A DNA stretch of 64,000 nt from Bacteroidales bacterium (lineage in GTDB: Bacteria; Bacteroidota; Bacteroidia; Bacteroidales; UBA12077), in the NCBI GenBank assembly GCA_030637515.1, contig DAOWGM010000062.1:1-64000 (forward strand), in the 5' to 3' direction. The notes under the pieces are model-generated. The model saw nothing but the letters and a program-made list of their open reading frames with translations, was not told the DNA's origin and did not search any database. The position numbers were made by a program, and so were the translations under genes. Shown here in pieces: positions 46,085-53,434 of the stretch. The stretch's first letter is position 1, and each line of letters begins with the position of its first letter.

Positions 46085-46787
46085 ATAGGATTTCCTGTAG
46101 TTCTTTAAGTGAACATATCTCATGAGTAATGTCTTCAGAATGTTGCTTCTTTTCAGGATTAAAATAGATCTGATCTAATCCAAATTTTTTAGCTCCAAGT
46201 ATATCTACATTTAAATCATCACCAATCATAAGGCTGTCTTTTTTATTTGCATTTACATTTTCTAATGCATGCTGAAAAATTATTGGATCAGGTTTTTGTG
46301 CACCGGCATTTTCAGAAGTAAATACTTTTATAAAGTATTTGGCTAAATTACTGTTTTCCAGCTTTGTAAATTGAACCTCGTTAAATCCATTGGTAATTAT
46401 ATATAACTTATATTTTTTATATAAATAGTCTAATGTTTCATATGCAAACGGAAATAATTGTTTTTTTGTAGGACTAATAGTAATGTAATCGTGTGCAATT
46501 TTCTTAGCTAAATCTTCATCGTTAACGCCAAATTCTTCGAGAGTTAACGAAAATCGTTTATAGCTTAAAATTGATTTCTCAATTTTGCCTTCGCGATAAT
46601 CAGCCCATAATATGTCATTGTGCTTTACGTATGAATTATAAAATGTATCAAATGTTTTAAATATTTTTTCTAAATCATATTTTTTAAAAATATCTCGAAA
46701 CGTAGCAATTGCATTGTTATCAAAATCCCAGATAGTTCGGTCCAGATCAAAATATATATGTTTGTATTCAGTCGTTGATGAAAACAT
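46083..46787 (-). CDS. HAD-superfamily hydrolase, YjjG-type pyrimidine nucleotidase
   Basis: A 234-aa HAD phosphatase. Motif I is FDLDRTIWDFD, motif II LYIITNG, motif III K (QKPDP context) and motif IV MIGDDLNVDILGAKKFGLD. The wording DLDRTIWDFDNNA and the QKPDPIIFQHALE segment match the YjjG/YfnB noncanonical pyrimidine nucleotidase group, which dephosphorylates damaged or analogue nucleotides. Cytoplasmic. A strict -7 box (46823-46830, minus strand) lies 36 nt upstream of the ATG. Confidence 0.85.
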   Translation of the reverse strand: MFSSTTEYKHIYFDLDRTIWDFDNNAIATFRDIFKKYDLEKIFKTFDTFYNSYVKHNDILWADYREGKIEKSILSYKRFSLTLEEFGVNDEDLAKKIAHDYITISPTKKQLFPFAYETLDYLYKKYKLYIITNGFNEVQFTKLENSNLAKYFIKVFTSENAGAQKPDPIIFQHALENVNANKKDSLMIGDDLNVDILGAKKFGLDQIYFNPEKKQHSEDITHEICSLKELQEIL

Positions 46788-46822
46788 TATTTTATTTTTT
46801 TTGAATGTATTTTTTAGACGGA

Positions 46823-46830
46823 CAAAGTTA
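46823..46830 (-). promoter_or_regulatory. -7 element of the HAD hydrolase gene
   Basis: TAACTTTG on the minus strand is a strict TAnnTTTG match 36 nt upstream of the ATG; the -33 box is not clear. Confidence 0.42.
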
Positions 46831-46930
46831 AAATTTTTGTTAAGACCTTTCTCGTTATTTTTATGTTTTAAAATATCAGAAATTAATTTGATATGATTAT
46901 ATTGTAAAAGTTTAACTGAAACAATTTGCT

Positions 46931-47419
46931 ATGAAAAATATTTGTGGATTTATACTTGTTTTATTCATTTTGAGCTCATGTAATTCAGGAAAGAAAAGAG
47001 TGGATTGGGATGATGAGTTAATGATTGTAAATACCTTTATGGATAATTGGCATCAATCAGCCGCTATTGCCGATGAGGATTTCTTTTTTGGAAGTTTAGA
47101 TGCAAATGCGGTGTATTTGGGAACCGATCCTTCAGAGCGATGGTTAAAACATGAATTTGTGGATTGGGGTTTGAAATATTTTGAACGTGATACTGCATGG
47201 GCATTTACTCCTTACGATCGCAGATGGGAGTTTTCTGACGATTTGCAGTATGCATGGTTCGATGAGCTTTTAGAAACACATATGGGAATATGCAGAGGTT
47301 CAGGAGTTTTAAAAAGACATGATGAAGGATGGAAAATAAAGCAGTATAATCTTGCTTTAACCTTGCCTAACGATCAAATGGATGATTTCCGTGCATTGGT
47401 TGGAGTAGAAAATAAATAA
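46931..47419 (+). CDS. NTF2-like (SnoaL-type) lipoprotein
   Basis: A 162-aa protein with a lipoprotein signal (FILSSC, Cys at about 17). The rest has the NTF2-like fold pattern: helix DELMIVNTFMDNWHQSA, then FFFGSLDANAVYLGTDPSERW, and a beta-rich end (AWFDELLETHMGICRGSGVLKRHDEGWKIKQYNLAL). This matches the SnoaL_3-type group of ketosteroid-isomerase-like proteins. The ligand is unknown. It is probably anchored in the envelope. Confidence 0.78.
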   Translation: MKNICGFILVLFILSSCNSGKKRVDWDDELMIVNTFMDNWHQSAAIADEDFFFGSLDANAVYLGTDPSERWLKHEFVDWGLKYFERDTAWAFTPYDRRWEFSDDLQYAWFDELLETHMGICRGSGVLKRHDEGWKIKQYNLALTLPNDQMDDFRALVGVENK

Positions 47420-47543
47420 ATTTGTTCGAACTATTTTTATTATAATAAGATTCAATCTTCATAATCTAAGATTAAATTCATAAATTTAATAGCTATTTAA
47501 ATTTGTAATAGCATACGTATTTTAAATATTTAAATTTCTTCCT

Positions 47544-48677
47544 ATGAAAAAGATAGTCAGAGTTTTAATGCCCTTTACAATGTTGCTTCTTTTAGCAGTT
47601 TCATGTGTTAATAATGATAAGGGAAAGGATTATATAAAAAAGGTAGTATTAAATCAGGAAACAATTGCAGTGGGAATATATAAAGCAACTTCTGTAAATT
47701 CTGTAAATACAAAATATATTGCAGAAGCATTAAATATTGATGGAGGAATTGTGTACGTTACTTTAACCGATACTGATGTTTTAAAAACGAAGCTTGAAAA
47801 TATTGATGTAATTATATTTCCTGAAATAGAAAAAGGACAAACAATTGACAAACTGGATGATAAGGTAGTTGAAATTTTAAAGAATTTTATTTCAAAAAAA
47901 GGAGCTATTGGACTTTGTAACGGATGTTCCTTATTACTAAAGAATACCAAAAGTCAAACACTTGATTTGGTTGATTTAAGTATAAATAACGAAACCCCAA
48001 CAGAAACGATTAAAAGCCGAGTCAGATTTAATTTAACCGAAGATGGTGAAAAAATATTTCCGGATCTTATCGGTTTTGATAATCTCTACGTAAATTATTG
48101 TTCCGATTTTAATATTACAAAGTTAGATACAACGAATGGAAATAAAATAATAGGATTTACTTCTGATTTGAATGTAAAAGAACCTCTTTTTATAACTAAG
48201 AAATATAAATCTGGCAAAATTTTTATTACAAATACACATCCAGAAACAACACCAGGTATGAGATGGATGTTGCCTCGCATTGTACGTTGGGTTTACAACA
48301 AAAAATTTATTGCATATAATAAAAAAGTTTATCGCCCTGATCATTATTCTAATGAATTGCTTTTAGATCAGGAAAACCAAAAAGAAATTGAAGCCTTATT
48401 GGTGCAGCTTGAGAATGGAAAGAAAGATGAAATTTTGAAAGCTATGGATGAATTACAAATTATTTATCCTTATGGTGCTGCCGAAAAGGTAAGAGCTCTA
48501 TTAATTGAAAAAAATAGTAATATAAAGCTACGTGCTGCTAAATATTTGGTTGATATGGAATATACTTTTGCTATTGAAGATATGCGAAAGCTCGTTAAAA
48601 GTGAAAAAAGCAGGAAAGTAAAAGAACAATTGTATGTTTATTTGCTTGAATTGGAAAATATGACAGAACAAAACTAA
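47544..48677 (+). CDS. Lipoprotein with BPL_N/GATase1-like domain and helical C-terminus
   Basis: A 377-aa lipoprotein (LLAVSC, Cys about residue 21). Residues about 38-260 look like the glutamine-amidotransferase-like domain of the BPL_N family: IAVGIYKATSVNS at the N-terminus, a nucleophile elbow GLCNG with Cys 125, and a THPE segment that supplies His 232 and Glu 234, so a full Cys-His-Glu triad can be seen. The C-terminal 100 residues are helical with a HEAT-like pattern (GAAEKVRALLIEKNSNIKLRAAKYLVD). An extracytoplasmic amidotransferase-fold protein is unusual and its substrate is unknown. rmuC starts 9 nt downstream. Confidence 0.7.
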   Translation: MKKIVRVLMPFTMLLLLAVSCVNNDKGKDYIKKVVLNQETIAVGIYKATSVNSVNTKYIAEALNIDGGIVYVTLTDTDVLKTKLENIDVIIFPEIEKGQTIDKLDDKVVEILKNFISKKGAIGLCNGCSLLLKNTKSQTLDLVDLSINNETPTETIKSRVRFNLTEDGEKIFPDLIGFDNLYVNYCSDFNITKLDTTNGNKIIGFTSDLNVKEPLFITKKYKSGKIFITNTHPETTPGMRWMLPRIVRWVYNKKFIAYNKKVYRPDHYSNELLLDQENQKEIEALLVQLENGKKDEILKAMDELQIIYPYGAAEKVRALLIEKNSNIKLRAAKYLVDMEYTFAIEDMRKLVKSEKSRKVKEQLYVYLLELENMTEQN

Positions 48678-48686
48678 GTTAAAGAA

Positions 48687-50033
48687 ATGATTGAAATTTT
48701 ATTATTAGTACTGATTCTTCTTGCAATAATTAATATTGTAATTGGATTAAAAAAGAAAGCCTCAATTGATATAAGACCACAATTAAAAGAAATAGAGAAT
48801 ACTATTTTAAAGTTTGATAATGCTTTAGAAAGAACAGAAAAATCTATAAAAGATGAGTTTCAAAGGAACAGAAAAGAGACAAATGATGTTTCTGTAGCAA
48901 ACAGGGAAGAATTAACAAAATCTCTTAATTCCTTTGGAGAACAGTTTTCGCAAAACGTAAAAGATTTAAATGAATTGCTGCGACAAAAGTTTGGTGATTT
49001 TAGTAAACAACAAAATGATATTAATAAACAGGTAACAGATAATATAAAAGGTGTTGAAACCACAATTGAAAAGCACTTAAAGTCAATTCGAGAAGATAAT
49101 ACGCAACAGCTTAATGAAATGAGAAAAACTGTTGACGAGAAACTTCAAACAACTCTTGAAAAGCGATTGGGAGAATCTTTCAAACAAGTCAGTGATAGAT
49201 TAGAACAAGTACATAAAGGTCTGGGAGAAATGCAAAATATTGCTACTGGTGTTGGAGATCTGAAAAAAGTTTTAACGAATGTTAAAACTAGAGGTATTCT
49301 TGGAGAATATCAGCTTGAAAATATATTAGAACAAATATTAACTCCTGATCAGTATTCAAAAAATGTTGCTACAAAAAAGGGGAGTCAAGCGAATGTAGAG
49401 TTTGCACTAAAACTTCCCGGAAAAGATTCTGGAGAAGAAGTTTGGATTCCAATTGATTCAAAATTTCCAATTGAAGATTATCATTTACTTCTTGATGCAT
49501 TTGAGGCGGGAGATAAAAATGTGATAGAAAATGCTCAAAGAGTGTTAATAAGAAAGATTGAAAGTTTCGCAAAAAGTATAAGTGAGAAGTACATAGATCC
49601 TCCGCATACAACTGATTTTGGAATAATGTTTTTGCCAATTGAAAGTTTATATGCTGAAGTTTTAAGGCATCCTGGATTATTTGAAACACTACAAACAAAA
49701 TATAAAATAACAGTAACCGGACCAACAACTTTATCAGCCTTGTTAAATAGCCTGCAAATGGGGTTTAGAACTTTAGCTGTACAAAAAAGGAGTAGTGAGG
49801 TTTGGGATGTATTAAAGGCAGTAAAACTCGAATTTAATACATTCTCTGAAGTTTTAGCAAAGGCACACAGTCAAATAAATACAGCATCCGGAACTCTTGA
49901 TAAATTGAGAACAACAAGAACAAATGTTATTAATAGAAAATTAAAAGATGTAGAAACAATTACTGCAATTGAATCAAAAGAAATAATTGAATTGCCAGAA
50001 AATGAAGTAATTGAAGACTCAACTGATGAGTAA
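48687..50033 (+). CDS. rmuC: DNA recombination protein RmuC
   Basis: A 448-aa protein with an N-terminal membrane helix, a long coiled coil (residues about 25-190), and the nuclease-like RmuC domain (TRGILGEYQLENILEQIL, VWIPIDSKFPIEDYHLLLDA, PPHTTDFGIMFLPIESLYAEVL, TTLSALLNSLQMGF). It limits inversions at short repeats in E. coli. The start lies 9 nt after the preceding lipoprotein gene, so they are probably co-transcribed. Confidence 0.93.
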   Translation: MIEILLLVLILLAIINIVIGLKKKASIDIRPQLKEIENTILKFDNALERTEKSIKDEFQRNRKETNDVSVANREELTKSLNSFGEQFSQNVKDLNELLRQKFGDFSKQQNDINKQVTDNIKGVETTIEKHLKSIREDNTQQLNEMRKTVDEKLQTTLEKRLGESFKQVSDRLEQVHKGLGEMQNIATGVGDLKKVLTNVKTRGILGEYQLENILEQILTPDQYSKNVATKKGSQANVEFALKLPGKDSGEEVWIPIDSKFPIEDYHLLLDAFEAGDKNVIENAQRVLIRKIESFAKSISEKYIDPPHTTDFGIMFLPIESLYAEVLRHPGLFETLQTKYKITVTGPTTLSALLNSLQMGFRTLAVQKRSSEVWDVLKAVKLEFNTFSEVLAKAHSQINTASGTLDKLRTTRTNVINRKLKDVETITAIESKEIIELPENEVIEDSTDE

Positions 50034-50099
50034 AAGAATGTATTTATTTTTACTATAATGGTAAATTAAACTTCGAATTAAGAGAGAAGAGAATAAGAT

Positions 50100-50564
50100 A
50101 TGATAATTAATAAAATCTATATTTTTCTAATTACTGGACTTTTATTTAGTTTAAATTCATTGGGGCAAAGTCGTTGTGACACCGTTTCTGAAGATATAAT
50201 ATTGTGGTTGGAAAAAATGCCAGAACGTGGTATCTCAATAGATGAACTTGAAATCAAAATTAATGAGGTTTTGACTCCTCACGATTTTCGTATAGAAAAT
50301 GATGTTGTTTTCTATGTTTTTTTTATAATTAATTGCAAGGGGGAAGACTTTGATTATCAGGTCTATAATTTGGATAATAAAATATTTAATGAGAAATTAA
50401 TTGAGTATTTGAAAGAATTCACAAATTGGGCACCTCCAATGCTACATGATAGAAGTGCAGATATGCAAGCTTCATATTCTATAAAAGTACATGACAATTC
50501 ATTTAATATACTTGATGAAAAAGAAAGAAGAAGGGAAAGTAGAAAAAAAAGAAGAAAAAAATAG
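50100..50564 (+). CDS. Small exported protein with TonB-C-like domain
   Basis: A 154-aa protein with a signal peptide ending NSLGQ. Residues about 60-135 fit the pattern of a TonB C-terminal domain (FFIINCKGEDFDYQVYNLD, LKEFTNWAPPMLHDRSADMQASYSIKV; compare the W-x-P and final beta-strand of TonB). No TonB N-terminal helix or proline spacer is present, so it is not a canonical energy transducer. The tail is extremely basic (EKERRRESRKKRRKK). An unusual noncoding stretch follows. Confidence 0.6.
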   Translation: MIINKIYIFLITGLLFSLNSLGQSRCDTVSEDIILWLEKMPERGISIDELEIKINEVLTPHDFRIENDVVFYVFFIINCKGEDFDYQVYNLDNKIFNEKLIEYLKEFTNWAPPMLHDRSADMQASYSIKVHDNSFNILDEKERRRESRKKRRKK

Positions 50565-50758
50565 AAATACGCCTCATAACATTGGGGCATAAAGCATGTG
50601 GGTATTTGTAGTAGTTTGATAAGTGTATATTGTATTTGTTTTAGCGTCAACGGGAGATACTGAAACTCGACAGCTTCATACAAGGACTGCTATACGTCAA
50701 AAAAGTTCGTCCATATTTTGATTTGTTCTAAATATTTTATAATCTCGCGGCTGAAATA
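50565..50758. other. Noncoding patch with atypical composition
   Basis: The 194 bp between the TonB-C-like gene and the L,D-transpeptidase gene are richer in G+C than the surrounding intergenic DNA (GCGTCAACGGGAGATAC, CTCGACAGCTTCATACAAGG). No frame is open over the stretch, and no hairpin or gene is apparent. It looks like the remains of a dispersed element or a lost gene end. Confidence 0.4.
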
Positions 50759-51472
50759 ATGCCAAAAATGAATCGATACTTATTATTTTTTATCCTAATT
50801 GTTATTTCCGGTATTTATCTGCAAGGCAAACAATTATCTGGAAATTTATATCAGGAAAAAATTAGTTTTAACGATAGTATTCCTGTTTCTTTTCAGGAAA
50901 AATTAACTGATTCATGCGGAATCCCTTTACCCGCAATAAATATAGCATTAAACGGATTTAGCGATTTTAAAAGCCAAAACCTATTAAGGAACGATTCATT
51001 ACTTACAATTATCGACTTTAGTGCTTCATCAATTGAAAAAAGATTTTTTATTTTGGACTTAAAAAATCAAAAAATTCTTAAACAAACTTTGGTGGCGCAC
51101 GGGAAAAATTCAGGGCTTGATATAGCTGATTCATTTTCAAATAAGAAACATTCAAAAAAGAGTAGCTTGGGTTTTTATGTAACGGGCGAAATTTACGAAG
51201 GGAAACACGGATTTTCATTAAGGTTGGATGGAATGAGTAAAGACCTAAATGATAATGCCCGTAAAAGAGCCATTGTTATTCACGGTGCAGCTTATGTTAA
51301 CCAGAAGTTTATAAAAGAGAATGGCAGAATTGGTCGAAGCTTTGGTTGTCCCGCTTTATCTTACGATGAGGCTGATGAAATAATTGATTTAATAAAAGAA
51401 GGTTCCTGCTTATTTATTTATCATCCAACATTAATTCCTATATCTCAAGAAGATTTGGGAAAACTGCCTTAA
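50759..51472 (+). CDS. Murein L,D-transpeptidase catalytic domain protein (YkuD_2 type)
   Basis: A 237-aa exported protein with an N-terminal hydrophobic signal or anchor (YLLFFILIVISGIYLQG). The catalytic domain shows IVIHGAAYV with His 175 and RSFGCPALS with Cys 197, the H...S-x-GCP arrangement of the YkuD_2 family. Such enzymes are thought to act on 3-3 cross-links or lipoprotein attachment in peptidoglycan. The ATG at 50768 is an equally possible start. The 3' end overlaps the next, convergent L,D-transpeptidase gene by 35 nt. Confidence 0.87.
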   Translation: MPKMNRYLLFFILIVISGIYLQGKQLSGNLYQEKISFNDSIPVSFQEKLTDSCGIPLPAINIALNGFSDFKSQNLLRNDSLLTIIDFSASSIEKRFFILDLKNQKILKQTLVAHGKNSGLDIADSFSNKKHSKKSSLGFYVTGEIYEGKHGFSLRLDGMSKDLNDNARKRAIVIHGAAYVNQKFIKENGRIGRSFGCPALSYDEADEIIDLIKEGSCLFIYHPTLIPISQEDLGKLP

Positions 51473-53105
51473 TTTCTTTTTCATCAAGATTGTAGATATC
51501 GTTAAAAAATACCATGTCTGAGTTTTCTGTACCAGAACAAGTAATATATTGAATGTGTATTTTCACCTTTTCAGAAAGATCAATTACTTGACGTTTTTTC
51601 TCAGATATAAGTTTTTTGATATTCTTTTTGTCATCATTATAATTGTTTGTTAGGTACTGAGCAAGTTTGTCAGGATTTTCAAGACGGATGCAGCCGTGCG
51701 AATAAGTTCTTTTTTCGTTCTTAAACAAACGTTTTGATGGAGTGTCGTGAAGATAAACACTAAAATTGTTAGGGAAGATAAATTTTACTTGTCCCAGAGC
51801 ATTAGATCTGCTGTTAATCTGTCTTAGCCAGTATTTATTTCCTAATGGATCTCTATCATTCCAATTAATAGTTGAGTCATCGACAACTTCTTCGTAATTG
51901 TTTATAACGAAAAAACCGTTTCTCTTAAGATAAGTAGAGTCTCTTCGAATTTTGTAAATCATTTCATTTTTAACAATACTTCGTGGTACTGTCCAGTATG
52001 GATTTGCAATTACTTTTTCAATATTGCTTGAAAGAACTGGAGTTGGAGTACCTTTTTTACCTACAATAACATTAAAAGATTCTTTATTCTCATTTGATTC
52101 TACTACATGTAACTTATATTCAGGAATATTTACGAACAGATAGTTTTCTCCGGAATTTTGCAGATTTCTAAGTCTGTTTATATTTAAACATGCCTGAAAG
52201 TATTTGAATTTTAACAGCGAAACTATTACTTCATGTGTTGGAGTATTAAGAATAGAATCTTTAGGTAAATTATAATCGGATTCTAATTTAGAAAGAACCT
52301 CTGATTTTAGGTTTGTTGAATCGAAAACTGGTGATTTGCTAATTCCAGAATAGTAAAGGCTTTTTGCAAGCAACTTATCATCAATAAAAGCTGGAGTTGT
52401 ATATTTAACCGAGTAGTGCAAATCAATAAAATAAGGGAGCGAATTCAATAAATTTTGATGATGAACAAGTTTAGGCTGAATCGATAAAATATCTTCTCGT
52501 AAATTATCTTGATTGATAGCCTTGTTAAGAATCTCTGGTAAAGCTTCTAAATCTGATGTAAAAGCTAATGAAGAATCTTTATCAATTATTCCATGCTTTA
52601 AATAAAGCATAAACTTTAAAGTTGCATATGTTGTACTTAATTCAAGATCAACTTTTTGATTTGAATTTTCTAAATCCATATTTAAAACATGAATTCTTTC
52701 AGAATTGAAATAATCATATGGGAATCCAAAATAGGCTGCGCTGTCTATAAGATTTATAAGAGTTGAGAATTGAGGATTAGTTGAATAATTATTAATCCAA
52801 ACAGGCTTGTATTCTCTGGCTTCGTAAAACTTAACTAAAAGTTCATTTAACTGAGAATGAATACTGAACAATGTGTCAGTAGTGCTATTTTCTATTGATT
52901 TTACCTGATTTTCAACTAAATAATTGAATTGAAATGAATCTGCAAGAACAAGTTTAGTATTAATTCGGGTAGTAGGATTTTTATAACTACTTAATAAAAT
53001 AAAAAACACAAATAAAGAAAGATACTTTACAATTGAAATAAAAAACCTTCTTTTTTTGCTCTCAGAAGGATAATCTAATTCAAATATGGCGTCGTCGTTT
53101 AACAT
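51438..53105 (-). CDS. L,D-transpeptidase, YcbB/LdtD-like
   Basis: A 555-aa envelope enzyme with an N-terminal membrane helix (FISIVKYLSLFVFFILLSSY), a long helical scaffold region, and a YkuD catalytic domain in the C-terminal third: SVYLHDTPSKRLF, then TYSHGCIRLENP with His 470 and Cys 472. The layout matches the YcbB (LdtD) group that forms 3-3 cross-links, though no clear peptidoglycan-binding PG_binding_1 repeat was recognised. It starts in a long divergent intergenic region that carries a perfect palindrome. Its end overlaps the other L,D-transpeptidase gene. Confidence 0.9.
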   Translation of the reverse strand: MLNDDAIFELDYPSESKKRRFFISIVKYLSLFVFFILLSSYKNPTTRINTKLVLADSFQFNYLVENQVKSIENSTTDTLFSIHSQLNELLVKFYEAREYKPVWINNYSTNPQFSTLINLIDSAAYFGFPYDYFNSERIHVLNMDLENSNQKVDLELSTTYATLKFMLYLKHGIIDKDSSLAFTSDLEALPEILNKAINQDNLREDILSIQPKLVHHQNLLNSLPYFIDLHYSVKYTTPAFIDDKLLAKSLYYSGISKSPVFDSTNLKSEVLSKLESDYNLPKDSILNTPTHEVIVSLLKFKYFQACLNINRLRNLQNSGENYLFVNIPEYKLHVVESNENKESFNVIVGKKGTPTPVLSSNIEKVIANPYWTVPRSIVKNEMIYKIRRDSTYLKRNGFFVINNYEEVVDDSTINWNDRDPLGNKYWLRQINSRSNALGQVKFIFPNNFSVYLHDTPSKRLFKNEKRTYSHGCIRLENPDKLAQYLTNNYNDDKKNIKKLISEKKRQVIDLSEKVKIHIQYITCSGTENSDMVFFNDIYNLDEKEIKAVFPNLLEI

Positions 53106-53221
53106 TTTTTGTTCGATTATTTATTTGCATATACGCACGAATTATTCAAAAAATATTTTTATTAGATGAACACACTGGATATTTTGATAAACAATTCAAA
53201 ACTGTAAACAAGATTTTTTAA

Positions 53222-53237
53222 ATCACCTAATCACCTA
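53222..53237 (+). repeat. Tandem ATCACCTA repeat
   Basis: Two exact head-to-tail copies of ATCACCTA, followed by a further A. The ATCACC core occurs again in the palindrome 30 nt downstream, as would be expected of repeated half-sites for one regulator. Confidence 0.75.
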
Positions 53238-53249
53238 ATGATCAGGGTA

Positions 53250-53281
53250 TTAAAAAAGGTGATCTACATCACCTTTTTTAA
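53250..53281. promoter_or_regulatory. Perfect palindrome, operator-like (CRP/FNR-type) or hairpin
   Basis: Two perfect 14-bp arms (TTAAAAAAGGTGAT / ATCACCTTTTTTAA) around CTAC. The core GGTGAT-N4-ATCACC resembles the FNR-type spacing TTGAT-N4-ATCAA. Because it lies between divergent genes, 154 nt from one start and 145 nt from the other, it cannot be an end-of-gene terminator for either. It could alternatively end a small RNA. Confidence 0.6.
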
Positions 53282-53401
53282 ATAAATCAAGCGTATTTAT
53301 TTTTGATTGGTTATTTCAATTTGAATCAGCTGCACAACTGAAATAAAAGAAAAATGGAGATTTTTTTATAGTTTGATACTCAAATTATCTTTTAACTTTT
53401 T

Positions 53402-53409
53402 TATATTTG
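53402..53409 (+). promoter_or_regulatory. -7 element of the serine hydrolase gene
   Basis: TATATTTG is a strict TAnnTTTG match 26 nt before the ATG. The nearest TTTG upstream is 26 nt away, slightly far for a -33 box. Confidence 0.45.
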
Positions 53410-53434
53410 ATTGAATCCATTTTAATTATAAGTA

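Larger units (their letters stand above)
53106..53434. promoter_or_regulatory. Long divergent intergenic region
   Basis: These 329 bp lie between the start codons of a minus-strand L,D-transpeptidase gene and a plus-strand serine hydrolase gene. They contain a tandem ATCACCTA repeat, a perfect 14-bp inverted repeat (listed separately) and a TATATTTG -7 box (53402-53409) for the serine hydrolase. No open frame is visible. Confidence 0.6.

Noticed and set aside
50571-50700. Possible integron attC-like site after the small exported gene (GCCTCATAAC near the start).
   Set aside because: No matching inverted GTTATGAGGC-type partner or internal L-box pairs were found, and there is no integrase or cassette array in the window.
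53222-53237. ATCACCTA repeat as the beginning of a CRISPR array.
   Set aside because: The units are 8 bp, directly adjacent with no spacers, and there are only two.
53250-53281. Ordinary intrinsic terminator of a neighbouring gene.
   Set aside because: Both neighbouring genes are transcribed away from it, so it cannot end either; a small RNA remains possible and is noted in the findings.
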